Source: DATDAW01 sp036525185
GTDB lineage: Bacteria; Verrucomicrobiota; Verrucomicrobiia; Chthoniobacterales; DASVRZ01
Reading direction: 5' to 3'
DNA length: 19,612 nucleotides
Assembly (NCBI GenBank): GCA_036525185.1
Contig: DATDAW010000032.1
Location: forward strand, 1 to 19,612
A program made the translations under genes and the position numbers. Of the stretch, positions 1-8,136 are shown one piece after another; within the stretch, counting starts at the first letter, position 1; every line of letters starts with the position of its first letter. The notes under the pieces are model-generated. The model was given only the letters and a program-made list of their open reading frames with translations. It searched no databases and was not told where the DNA came from.

Positions 1-3000
1 GGGCGGCGTGGAGCTGCTCGGCATCGGTGAGGAGCGGGCTGACACGGAAGGTGACGCCCATACGCTTGAGGGCGTCGGCATAATAAGCCGCGGGGATTTC
101 CAATTTATAGACCGGGAGAAGCCCGCTAGTGGCGTGGACAATACCCCGGGGGTCCATGAGCATGGTGAGCGCCAGCGGGTCGTCCTGCAGGGTCACACTG
201 AGGTTATCCGTCACCCCTACGGTATAGGCTCGGATGCACGGCGTGGTGCGTCCTTCCTGATAGGTCACATCCGGCACGATGTTGAGGTCCTCAAGCGTCT
301 GCGGTGCGTGGAAGACGTTATCCAGCTCGCCCTCGACTGTCTCTTTCCAGAACCCAACGAGTCCATCATTGAGGAGCTGGTGCTCGCCAAGACGTATCGG
401 GATGACGACCTTCTCGAAACCATGGGTCGTGCGCGCGTAGTTAGGAGGCGGCGTATTGAGAAAAGGGCATGTGCCGTCTTTTACCTGATCGTGGGTGCAG
501 CCGTAGAATTGTCCCCAATCGTAGGCGAAGACCTCCCAGTCCTGATCCGCACAAGCCCTCCAGTGGCGGGATTTCTTCAGCCGGATCGCCTTGCCGCCGG
601 CGATGGTCGGATCGTCAATCATTTCTGAAACCATGGGTTGTCCCATGAGCTGGAGGTCGACCCTTGCCCGAACCACCGCGACGGGGCGGCCCATGAGCAG
701 GGCGAGCGCTTCGTGTTGGGCAAAGCTGGCCGGTTCGATGGCCTCAAACGCACTATCCAGCGTGGAGAGAAAGCTTTGCAGGAAGTCCTGCCGAATGGTG
801 GTTTCCCCATCCGGCGTGCCCACATCAACGACCAAGCGGCGGACGAGCCGACGCAGATGGGGATTGGGGATCTCGGCGGCGGCGATGCGATTGCGGCCGC
901 CGGGTGCAGGCATCCACTCGGCCAGGGTGTTGATCGACCCGAGTGCCTGCCCCGTGTTGTCATACACCATGAGACTGTTGTCGAAATGATTGGGAAGCAG
1001 CCAACCGCAAATCGGCGTCGTCGCTGGGGCGCTATTCATCTCCACCTCATCGACGCCTTCCTGGCCAGAGAGTGCCGCAAGCCAGCGCAAATTGAGCCGC
1101 GTCGGCGGGGAGAAACGCGGCGGTAGGTAGGTGATGTTGCCACTCTTGTGCGGATCGCAAAGACCGTTACTGGTGACCAGGCGCGCTCCATCCAGTGGCG
1201 CATTCCACTGCTGCCCAAAAGTATCGAGCAGGCGCAACCCGCCAAGGGTCAGCTCGCCGGAGCGGACCGGACTGAACACCTTGGCGGCAAGTGGCGCCAT
1301 CGGGTGGTGCCGGCCCACAGCGTTCGCGACAGAGGCCGTGAGGCGGAGGTCGTGGAGCGGCTGCGGAAGCTCGTCTTCCATGGGATTCTCAATAGGGATC
1401 TGGAGAACTTGTTTGCGGGTCAGGAGCGCCGCGTTGAATCCGCCGAGCGCCTGCGACAGAACCGTCATCTCCCCGAGGTGGGACAGGGCGCGGATTGCGC
1501 TGTAGATCGGGTCTTGCGCCTGCTGCGCGGCAGTAGCGTTGCCGATGGTGTTATTGGCCCCTGCGACGGGCTTTTGAGCGTACCAGGTTAACAAGTCGGG
1601 TATCGGCAGGAGAAGGGGGTTGCCTTGATCGTCCTTTTTGTCCGGGTCAACGAAGGGCTTCTGCTGCTTTAACCAAGGACCCTTTTCGGCATCCTGCGTG
1701 GGCGGCGTGACGCCGTTCTTCGGCTTCGTCTGATACCACGCGATGAGACGATTCACGTAGTCGGCCTCCTCGTTGGCGGTGCGGTCGCGACAATCGTCGA
1801 GCGTGGCCTTTAAGAGAAAGGTGCGCAGATTGGTGTCGAGCTGCGTGCTTGCGGTAGGGGTCATTATGCAGCGACCCTCATAGGTGTCCCGATCGCCGAC
1901 AGGCAAAGCGTTGGGTGGCCAAACGTCGGGCGCGTTGTCCTGGAGCTGGAAACTGCCGGTGACAAAGGTCGATGTGTAGTCCAGCGTGTTGTTGATGGCA
2001 GGGTTGGCCTGGCGACCGGCGCTCACCGGTTGCACCGAGACGCTCCACTCAAGGATGATTGGGTGCCAGGGAGATTTTGACTGGGTCTGCAGGGATGGAT
2101 CGTCGCCGGCTGCGGGTTTCAAGCTATCTACGGCAGTGATGAACGCAGCGGTGCCTGGGGCGTCCGGCATGGTGAGCACGGCACAGGCGAGGTTGCCGTC
2201 TTCGCCATGCCGCGGCGTGGAGACTGCGACCGGGCCAGAGAGGAGCACGACCGGTTCGCGCGGGCGCCAGAAATGCTCTGCAGGGCGGTGCGCAATCTCG
2301 AATTGCTCGGTGAGTTTGGCCACGACCAGGGTATCAACCAGCGCCTTGAGGCGGAGAATCACCTGCACTGCCAGGGTCTGATTAGCGGGTTGCGCCGGTG
2401 TCAACGCATTGGAGCGCAGATCCAGCGTCGCCGTTGTCGATCCATGTGCCTCAGCCGAATCTTTTTTCACGACGAGGGTCCCTGCCAGGACGATTTTTCC
2501 GTTAAGGAGGGCCAGCGGTTGCTGCGCAATGAAATTCCCCAGATCGCCAGACTGGCTCCGGAAGGGCTCCAGGTCTACCGCATCGCTGTAGTAGGCGCTG
2601 AGGAATTTATGCCAGTCGCAGAAGGTCTGATAGCGTAGCTCAACGATTTCCTGGTGCGCCAAGTTATACGCCTCCTGGGCGGTGTTGAGAGCGTCAAGCG
2701 CATGGGCCACGGCATCGGGCAGGGGTGGTTGCGGGACCGCATCTCGGTTCGCGTCCGCCGCCGAATCTGGTTGCAGGCTTTTCGGGAGCACCGCCCAGCG
2801 GTTTCCGCCGGCTATGCCCCGAAAGCCATGCTGATGCCGAGTTTGAGCAAAATGTGCCGGGTAATCGACCTCGACCCCCTGGAGCGCCGGCGCCAGGTTC
2901 ATCGCTTCGAGTTGGTCCTCGATCACTGCCTTATCGGCGGGCTGTTGGGCGGCGACCTCGTCTGCCAGCAAGGCGGACAGTGCCTCACCACCCGTGTTAC

Positions 3001-3997
3001 CGATCGCGAGCTTGACCGCGTCCTTCGACTGCCACGATGTCACCTGGTTTGGCGTGAGAGTAAGGGAAGCGTAGCAGACAGTTTGGGTCGGGAAGGTTTT
3101 TTTCGTGTCAGCCTCTGCAAGACACCACCGGTATTCCCGCTGCAACGCGGCGTAGCGGTCAGCATCGTTGGGGAGACCGGCAAACTCGGCCGCCTGGAGA
3201 GGATCGAGGCCCGCCTCATGGAACCACCCAATTACCTGATACTCGTAACGGGTGTCCGCATGGAGGTCTGGGTCGACATCGCAAAAGCCGAATACGCTAT
3301 AACAATTTGGATAGTACGCGGCAAAAGCAGGCTCCCCATAACCAAGCGCCGTGAGCTTGTAGTCCGAGTTGGCGTCCTGGTTTAGGTAGGCGTCGGCGTT
3401 GTCCACTGTTCGCTGTAGCCAGTCCTGCAGCAACAGGCTCCGCCCCATGTATCGGAACGCCGCTCCCGGCTTGTGGTTGGAGAGCTGGAGGCGCTTGGTG
3501 GGAAAGGTGATCGGCTTGTCTCCCGGCCAAGCCGTAATTGGCTTCCCATGGCTATCGTCAGGTGGTCGCTGATAGGTCGGCATCCCCGTTCCGTCGCAGG
3601 GGTGCAAGAAATCACTTTCCACGATCCAGGATTTCTGCATTTGCCCCCCATTGTCCAACCGCCGCACGAGCCAACGGTTTGGGACGGAGGGAAATTGTGT
3701 GCTCCCGCGATGGTGCTTCCCTGTCGTGAGGGCATCCGGCAGCGCCCAATGAAGGTGGAGTCCTGGCGGGAATACGAGGGCGTTCCCAGAGACTCCATCG
3801 GCGCGCCCGAGCGCAGCATGAAAAGCGGCCTCCGCCAAGTTTGGCGTGGGCGGATCCGTATTAATGGTCGAGTTATTAGATAAGTTATACGGGAGCTTCG
3901 AGAAATCCGCCATTGGCAGCGCTAGCTCGAGCGGCTTTGAGATGTAGAGACCATCTACTCGAATCGGTACCCGTAAGACTGTTTCGTTAAAGGCCAT
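1..3997 (-). CDS. Giant uncharacterised protein, at least 1332 aa, C-terminus beyond window
   Basis: I read every codon from the ATG at 3997-3995 to base 2 and found no stop, so at least 1332 residues are present and the gene continues past the left edge. The N-terminus has no signal peptide or membrane helix. Recognisable motifs, in order: GLHLHWALPDALT (about 79-91), PNRWLVRRL (106-114), GYGEPAFAAYYPNCYSVFGF (219-238), a helical stretch near 435-475, LLDTFGQ (923-929), CGWLLPNHFDNSLMVYD (997-1013) and MGRPVAVVRARVDL (1102-1115). From memory these motifs recur in large conserved bacterial proteins of unknown function; I cannot name a domain or activity. The start is chosen because the conserved N-terminal block begins within 20 residues of it; the ribosome site is weak (GAG, then AAGG touching the ATG). 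It lies 23 bp after a 54-aa ORF on the same strand, and its first codons are repeated near 8240. Confidence 0.85.
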   Translation of the reverse strand, partial: MAFNETVLRVPIRVDGLYISKPLELALPMADFSKLPYNLSNNSTINTDPPTPNLAEAAFHAALGRADGVSGNALVFPPGLHLHWALPDALTTGKHHRGSTQFPSVPNRWLVRRLDNGGQMQKSWIVESDFLHPCDGTGMPTYQRPPDDSHGKPITAWPGDKPITFPTKRLQLSNHKPGAAFRYMGRSLLLQDWLQRTVDNADAYLNQDANSDYKLTALGYGEPAFAAYYPNCYSVFGFCDVDPDLHADTRYEYQVIGWFHEAGLDPLQAAEFAGLPNDADRYAALQREYRWCLAEADTKKTFPTQTVCYASLTLTPNQVTSWQSKDAVKLAIGNTGGEALSALLADEVAAQQPADKAVIEDQLEAMNLAPALQGVEVDYPAHFAQTRHQHGFRGIAGGNRWAVLPKSLQPDSAADANRDAVPQPPLPDAVAHALDALNTAQEAYNLAHQEIVELRYQTFCDWHKFLSAYYSDAVDLEPFRSQSGDLGNFIAQQPLALLNGKIVLAGTLVVKKDSAEAHGSTTATLDLRSNALTPAQPANQTLAVQVILRLKALVDTLVVAKLTEQFEIAHRPAEHFWRPREPVVLLSGPVAVSTPRHGEDGNLACAVLTMPDAPGTAAFITAVDSLKPAAGDDPSLQTQSKSPWHPIILEWSVSVQPVSAGRQANPAINNTLDYTSTFVTGSFQLQDNAPDVWPPNALPVGDRDTYEGRCIMTPTASTQLDTNLRTFLLKATLDDCRDRTANEEADYVNRLIAWYQTKPKNGVTPPTQDAEKGPWLKQQKPFVDPDKKDDQGNPLLLPIPDLLTWYAQKPVAGANNTIGNATAAQQAQDPIYSAIRALSHLGEMTVLSQALGGFNAALLTRKQVLQIPIENPMEDELPQPLHDLRLTASVANAVGRHHPMAPLAAKVFSPVRSGELTLGGLRLLDTFGQQWNAPLDGARLVTSNGLCDPHKSGNITYLPPRFSPPTRLNLRWLAALSGQEGVDEVEMNSAPATTPICGWLLPNHFDNSLMVYDNTGQALGSINTLAEWMPAPGGRNRIAAAEIPNPHLRRLVRRLVVDVGTPDGETTIRQDFLQSFLSTLDSAFEAIEPASFAQHEALALLMGRPVAVVRARVDLQLMGQPMVSEMIDDPTIAGGKAIRLKKSRHWRACADQDWEVFAYDWGQFYGCTHDQVKDGTCPFLNTPPPNYARTTHGFEKVVIPIRLGEHQLLNDGLVGFWKETVEGELDNVFHAPQTLEDLNIVPDVTYQEGRTTPCIRAYTVGVTDNLSVTLQDDPLALTMLMDPRGIVHATSGLLPVYKLEIPAAYYADALKRMGVTFRVSPLLTDAEQLHAA

Positions 3998-4020
3998 CCT
4001 TACTCGTGAAAAATCGCTTT

Positions 4021-4185
4021 TCAGGGATCCGCAGCGTCGGCGTCGGTTTCTTTGTAGAACGCGAAAAAGGACGGGAAGCCGCGGCTTGAGCAGCTGAAAG
4101 TCATGCCAGAGACAGTTAACCCATCTCCGGGGGGAGAGTTAGCATAATCCAGTATGAGTGCTCGCTCTGCAGCAGTAGCGCTCAT
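4021..4185 (-). CDS. Small 54-aa ORF directly upstream of the giant gene
   Basis: This 54-residue frame begins MSATAAERALILDYANSP and ends FFAFYKETDADAADP. It stops 23 bp before the giant gene's ATG, so the two would be co-transcribed. There is no membrane segment or signal peptide; the single short hydrophobic cluster is PSFFAF (about 40-45). No Shine-Dalgarno sequence precedes the ATG and an in-frame TAA lies four codons upstream, so translation would be weak or the start leaderless. A second copy of the surrounding DNA near 8273-8436 keeps the first codons (MSATAAE) but is frameshifted and interrupted by stops. I recognise no family. It may be a real small protein made with the giant one, a leader peptide, or the tail of a decayed gene. 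Confidence 0.4.
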   Translation of the reverse strand: MSATAAERALILDYANSPPGDGLTVSGMTFSCSSRGFPSFFAFYKETDADAADP

Positions 4186-4253
4186 TAAGAGGGCTGTAAG
4201 TTATGTTCTTCTTGAGCGATGGACGCTGTGAACAAGTCCCAATGAGCCCAGTG

Positions 4254-4272
4254 TCATGCGTGATACGCATGA
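4254..4272. promoter_or_regulatory. Perfect 8-bp palindrome in the giant-gene leader
   Basis: The site reads TCATGCGTGATACGCATGA: 8-bp arms around a 3-bp centre. It lies about 70 bp upstream of the small ORF and about 255 bp upstream of the giant gene. The other repeat copy keeps it at 8500-8518 with one changed base in the right arm. Its size and symmetry fit a dimeric repressor or activator site; no regulator gene is visible nearby, so the role is inferred. Confidence 0.4.
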
Positions 4273-4438
4273 TAAGTCAGGTTGATCTTTTTGCCTCGTG
4301 AGGGGTCGGTTTTTTGCGCGATAGAATCGTTACGAATTGTCTTTCCGGACACTAGCAAAGCTGTACCCGGATCTCCTTGGTTGCAAAACATCTTTCACAC
4401 GGAGCTGAAGCAGGCGCAATAACTAAAATTGCTTTTTT

Positions 4439-4475
4439 AAAGTGCCTAGATCCATGGAGAGGCTGGCGGCACTTT
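4439..4475. repeat. Inverted repeat AAAGTGCC/GGCACTTT at the outer end of repeat copy A
   Basis: Eight-base arms at 4439-4446 and 4468-4475 enclose 21 bp that contain the palindrome TCCATGGA. An A/T run (TTTTTTAA) flanks the left arm. Neither strand has the trailing U-run of a normal intrinsic terminator. The structure lies at the conserved outer boundary of the repeat, so it could be a mobile-element end, a protein-binding site or an upstream regulatory hairpin. Confidence 0.45.
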
Positions 4476-4780
4476 GACCGTATCCGTAACGCCAGTTGCA
4501 GGGTGGACGTAGCCTTGAAAGTGGCTGGCGAACCAGGCAGTCGGGGTCAGATCACTGGCTTTCGAGGCGGGCCAGTCGGCAAGGCGGGCAACACGTCGAG
4601 GCAGGTGGTCGCGAACGTTGATGCCCAATCGCCTGCAGGTTCCATAACCGAGGCGATGGCAGGCCACCCCCGGATCGGCTTCTTCGCTGCCGACGTGCAG
4701 CCAGTTTTTTGGCCCAATGCCACGGACCGGATCGCGGGTAAAACGGTAGAACGGCCGTCATTAATCCCATCTCCTCGCAC
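4446..4780 (-). pseudogene. IS66-family transposase C-terminal remnant
   Basis: Two overlapping minus-strand frames together resemble the C-terminus of IS66 transposases. One gives IRSVALGQK; the next frame gives NWLHVGSEEADPGV, then GTCRRLGINVRDHL and a final LTPTAWFASH. The family pattern is a continuous RPVALGRKNWLFAGS block, a helix, and a closing LLP-x-x-W segment. The switch falls at a run of six A residues (minus strand, near 4712), so one A appears lost. Only about 100 codons remain, with no catalytic core, so the element is dead. It fills the gap between the glucanase-like gene and repeat copy A. A homopolymer sequencing error could explain the frameshift but not the truncation. Confidence 0.6.
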
Positions 4781-4821
4781 GCAGCGGAGGCGGGTTTTTC
4801 ACGCTTGATGCACTAGCCACC

Positions 4822-5913
4822 CTAACCCTGATAATCCCCGGTCTCCTCATCCTTCAAGATGGTGAGGGTGATGGGACTGTCAATCGCCGCGACAAGCAGG
4901 GTCTTCAGATTCGCGTCCGCATAAGGGAAGCCGTAGGAATTGCTGGTCTCATGCATGATCTGGGCATACACGTTCCCTTGGCTGTTCCGGAACGGCTGGT
5001 CCGAACAAAACTTCGAGCTATCGTTGGGGCCTTCTGCGGTAAAGTAACCCTCATTGATGCCGATGCAGAGATTTCGGAAGAGCGAGTTCGTGTAGACGGC
5101 CGAGGCGTCCCGCCCAGCGTTATCGGGGCGGTTCTGCGGTAATGACTCTCCATTAAGAATGATGTTTCCACCGTCACAGCGATAAAGGTATTCCGTTGTA
5201 AATTGGTTCTTCAAGATCTGGAAAGTGTCGGAACCACACGTGATGGTGATGATAGGGCCCGCATTGGCCAAGTCCTGGTACCTACCCTTGGAAAAGCTTC
5301 CCGTGAACGTCTTGGACGGTCCGTTTTTCGGCGTATCGGTTTGAATCGTCAGTTTGGCGCCCGACATGGTCAATGTGTTCAGATAATCGTCGTATCCACG
5401 GTAAAACGGAAACTGGATGTTGGGGGCGATGATCTTGGTTCTGCCGCCGCCACAGTCCTTCACGACCGCAGGATCTTGTCTTGTCAGGGCGCGAGTCTTC
5501 ATGTCGGAGATGATATCCTTCACCGACTTCTTGTATCCCAACGAGAATGGTTTGCCATCGTCGGCCAACTTACCTTTCAGCGTCAGCGGCAGTCCGACGA
5601 TATCGACGTTCGACAGGTTCAGCCACACTCCCTTGTCGACATGATTCCTGCTGAATTCGACCCAGCCATAGTACTGATTACTGTTTGGGTCGGGAGCCGG
5701 TGGCATCGACCCGTACCCGACATACAACCGGCTGCCCACAAGTGTCTCCGCAGAAAACGAATGGGACGGATTTTCAGTAAAGAAATCTTTGATCAACGTT
5801 GATTTCCCGAGTTGGATGCCCTCAAGCGCAGAGTTGCTTGTCGCGGTCAGCATCAGATTAAGTTGCGTTTCGTCGCCCCTGTTGTTCACGACTTTGAAGG
5901 CAAACTTGTTCAT
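4822..5913 (-). CDS. GH64-like beta-1,3-glucanase (thaumatin-like fold), 363 aa
   Basis: The protein looks like glycoside hydrolase family 64, enzymes that cleave beta-1,3-glucan (laminarin, fungal cell wall) within the thaumatin-like superfamily. Visible landmarks are SRLYVGYGS (61-69), YGWVEFSRN (82-90), LSNVDIVGLPLTL (100-112) and the C-terminal YAQIMHETSNSYGFPYADAN block. In GH64 the catalytic pair is a Glu in the EF motif and an Asp in the following V-D-x-x-G-L-P motif; E86 and D104 fit. I prefer the ATG at 5913 because AAGGAAGAG lies just upstream; an ATG at 5931 would add six residues. No signal peptide is visible, unusual for an enzyme acting outside the cell. It follows the 547-aa gene by about 45 bp on the same strand, probably one transcript. 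Base composition is more A/T-rich than in the giant gene. Confidence 0.7.
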   Translation of the reverse strand: MNKFAFKVVNNRGDETQLNLMLTATSNSALEGIQLGKSTLIKDFFTENPSHSFSAETLVGSRLYVGYGSMPPAPDPNSNQYYGWVEFSRNHVDKGVWLNLSNVDIVGLPLTLKGKLADDGKPFSLGYKKSVKDIISDMKTRALTRQDPAVVKDCGGGRTKIIAPNIQFPFYRGYDDYLNTLTMSGAKLTIQTDTPKNGPSKTFTGSFSKGRYQDLANAGPIITITCGSDTFQILKNQFTTEYLYRCDGGNIILNGESLPQNRPDNAGRDASAVYTNSLFRNLCIGINEGYFTAEGPNDSSKFCSDQPFRNSQGNVYAQIMHETSNSYGFPYADANLKTLLVAAIDSPITLTILKDEETGDYQG

Positions 5914-5958
5914 GAATCTCTCTTCCTTCATCTTTTCAATTACTGATAACTGATAAGA

Positions 5959-7602
5959 CTACGTCGATTTCTTTCCTGCTGGTTGAAAAGCAGATTGGTT
6001 GGGGAGGCCCTTGCTCCCTCCGATAGCAACCACAAGACTCTCCGCTCCAGGGATCAGAATATTGCCATAATCATCGTCCACCGAGAACGCATAGGCATAA
6101 ATCTTGCCAGGAAGATATTTGTGCACAAACCATACCCAGGGGTTTAGGTTATAGATAGCATCACTCACATCATTCGGACTCGGATACCAGTTGCCATTGG
6201 TATTCGGATCTTCATAGTCAGCAACACCACGGATTACTGACTTAAAGTCATGCTGGTAGAGATCGTCAATCTCTCTTGTGCGGTTCTTAAAGCCATCAGG
6301 GACAGTCCACCCAAGAATATATCCGATCAACTCCTGCGCAGTGCGCGCCGCGAGATTCTGATTACTGAAGCTGGTGCTAACCCCGCGAAGCACGTTATAC
6401 ACTTTTTCTGCAAACGCCTTGGCTCGACCCGCATCTGCAGGTATAATTGCACGAAACGTCACGCCCGGGAGAAGTTTACTGAGTGCTGATGGCCAATCTC
6501 CCAGAGAACTGTTCTCTGAAAGGGCTAACCAATACTTCGCCCACGAGAACCAGAGGTTGGTAATCGCCTTAACCGCATAGTTAGGAGCGTCGGCGGGGCT
6601 GGCTGGGACAGGATTGTGCTGCGCGCTAGACGTCAGCATGTTTTGTAAAACATCATAGCTAGACGAAGCGCCGCTCAAAGCAAAGACGTTGTAACATCCC
6701 GGCAATTTTATAGGATCGCTTGGGTTTGGCACAATACCGTCGAGCGGTTTCGAGAGATAAATCTGCGGCCAACCTTTACCGCCAAAATATCCCCCCAGGA
6801 CGCTGTTATTGGTTTGCTGTGAAAAGTCCCCCATGGCCTGCCGCAAGTCCCGGACGGACATGGTCGTCCCTACGTAGCCGGCTTGATACCCTTTGTTTTT
6901 GGGGTTAAAGGGGTCGTCTCCTCCAACGGCTTCCAAGGCAACCGGAATAAACATGTGATCAAGATACGATAAATCATAATCAAAACTTGTTTCTTGGCCA
7001 GGTTGTTCATCCTTATCTCTGATCGAAAATTCGATGAACTGCGATGGAGCATCATTAACCATCCCCTCCGCCAGCGGGGCATGATACAGTAGCAACAGTC
7101 CGCCGTTAGCATCAATCGGCTCAACGAAACGACGCGGGTCCGGGAGATGATCCTGGAGGGGATAAAGGTTCTGAGGCGGTGAATCTTTTGCAGCACCATG
7201 GTAAGTAAATGGAAGATTATTATTCGTCGTAACGGGTGAAACATTCGTCACGAGATTCAGTCTTCCGGAATCCCAGATCGCCATGGGAACGGGGATGGTT
7301 ATGCTCGTGTGGTGCCGTAGGCCCAAATAGTTCTTTTTATCTTCCCCCTTGTAGCCCACGTAAGCCCTGTACTCTTCGTTCATTCCCCCCTTGTGGCCTG
7401 GCGTAAGCGAGGTCTCATGGGGATCGTACATCTTACCGTTGTTGTCGCGGCCTGAATTCTCTCCTTCTAGTATCGGGTAAACGGTTTCTTCGGTATTGTT
7501 GTAGATTGTGATCGTTTTTTTGGTCGCATTTTTCCAGTACATCACGTCGCTGGGCGAACTCACGTTGCTGGAGGGCATTGGGATTTTGTCAGGCTGGTTC
7601 AT
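5959..7602 (-). CDS. Large GH64/thaumatin-like protein, 547 aa
   Basis: This longer protein shares the GH64-like layout with its downstream neighbour. An N-terminal beta segment (ITIYNNTEETVYPIL, 31-45) is followed by FIEFSIRD (189-196) and LSYLDHMFIPVAL (211-223), in which E191 and D215 match the catalytic Glu/Asp pair. A helical insertion (roughly 350-480) separates these from a C-terminal YAYAFSVDDDYGNIL segment like the end of the family fold. At 547 residues it is much longer than typical GH64 catalytic domains. No signal peptide is seen. The start at 7602 is preceded by GGAG eight bases upstream; a start 28 codons further up is possible but that extension is transposase-derived sequence. 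With the 363-aa gene it probably forms a two-gene operon. Glucan cleavage or binding is inferred from the motifs; a lectin-like role is possible. Confidence 0.55.
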   Translation of the reverse strand: MNQPDKIPMPSSNVSSPSDVMYWKNATKKTITIYNNTEETVYPILEGENSGRDNNGKMYDPHETSLTPGHKGGMNEEYRAYVGYKGEDKKNYLGLRHHTSITIPVPMAIWDSGRLNLVTNVSPVTTNNNLPFTYHGAAKDSPPQNLYPLQDHLPDPRRFVEPIDANGGLLLLYHAPLAEGMVNDAPSQFIEFSIRDKDEQPGQETSFDYDLSYLDHMFIPVALEAVGGDDPFNPKNKGYQAGYVGTTMSVRDLRQAMGDFSQQTNNSVLGGYFGGKGWPQIYLSKPLDGIVPNPSDPIKLPGCYNVFALSGASSSYDVLQNMLTSSAQHNPVPASPADAPNYAVKAITNLWFSWAKYWLALSENSSLGDWPSALSKLLPGVTFRAIIPADAGRAKAFAEKVYNVLRGVSTSFSNQNLAARTAQELIGYILGWTVPDGFKNRTREIDDLYQHDFKSVIRGVADYEDPNTNGNWYPSPNDVSDAIYNLNPWVWFVHKYLPGKIYAYAFSVDDDYGNILIPGAESLVVAIGGSKGLPNQSAFQPAGKKST

Positions 7603-7969
7603 CAGAATCTCCGTTGAGAACGGTCGCTGCCACCGGACTAATCGCCGCCACCGTTGGCTCCAATTCCTGGTTATCGTTGACTGCAACGCTGATCTGTTGG
7701 CCTACGATCAACATCTGCTCATGCACCGCCCCCAGCGCGTTGTAGGCCTGCTCGAAGTGCTGCCCGCTTCCCGCTTTCATGATCCGGCTGTCCGGATCGG
7801 TGAAGTTGTATTGCGCCTTGGGACCGGGCACATTGACGAAACGTGCAGGCATGTTGGTCTGACCTTCCCCGGCTTCGATTTGTTCAAAACATTCCAAAAT
7901 ATTTTCCACACCCAAGTCCGACAGGCAAAATCGCAAAAATCGCGGGCCTTCTCTGAGGGCCGGAGCCAA
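7589..7969 (-). pseudogene. DDE transposase remnant (IS1182-like) fused to the start of the glucanase operon
   Basis: The central part (about 7870-7610) reads YNFTDPDSRIMKAG, HFEQAYNALGAVHEQMLIVG and NDNQELEPTVAAISPVA. This is the stretch of IS1182-type DDE transposases with the usual TDP-x-SRIMK and YNAQAAVD motifs and a following NDKQQL block. The first 30 or so residues do not look like transposase. The frame breaks after VLNGDS, where the family continues into a conserved DSGY/F motif, and stops at 7589, fourteen bases into the 547-aa gene. Only about 85 recognisable residues survive, so it is inactive. Its last codons supply the GGAG before the downstream gene's ATG. Confidence 0.6.
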
Positions 7970-8136
7970 AGAGATAGGAGATATAGGACAATGCGAGAGG
8001 GTTATGATGGTAGCATGGAAGTTGTTTTGCTGTTTTTTATGTGTTATGAGGAATGTCGTCCGTTGCAGGCAGAAGGAAGAAGCGTGATCAGTCTTCTCTT
8101 GGCGTCAATACTGTTTTGGTAGCTTACGCATGGTAG

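Larger units (their letters stand above)
3971..4478. repeat. Direct repeat, copy A: leader, small ORF and start of giant gene
   Basis: This segment matches 8221-8713 in the same orientation, with many substitutions and small indels; the offset drifts from 4250 to 4235 bp. It spans the first nine codons or so of the giant gene, the 54-aa ORF and about 290 bp of upstream leader. The most similar part is the last 100 bp (4380-4478), which is nearly identical in both copies. Similarity ends at ACTTTGAC (4471-4478), where copy A enters a transposase remnant and copy B enters unrelated DNA. Copy A precedes an intact gene, so it is probably the functional promoter region. Confidence 0.9.

Noticed and set aside
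8..3883. Series of long plus-strand open frames (up to 243 codons) opposite the giant gene
   Set aside because: They lie codon-aligned antisense to the continuous minus-strand frame, have no domains, and are separated by stops; long antisense frames are expected opposite GC-rich coding DNA.
4780..4800. GC-rich stretch followed by TTTTT on the plus strand, terminator-like
   Set aside because: The stem is mismatched and no plus-strand gene ends there.
4377..4808. 143-codon plus-strand frame
   Set aside because: It crosses the repeat boundary and lies antisense to the IS66 remnant; its sequence resembles no protein family.
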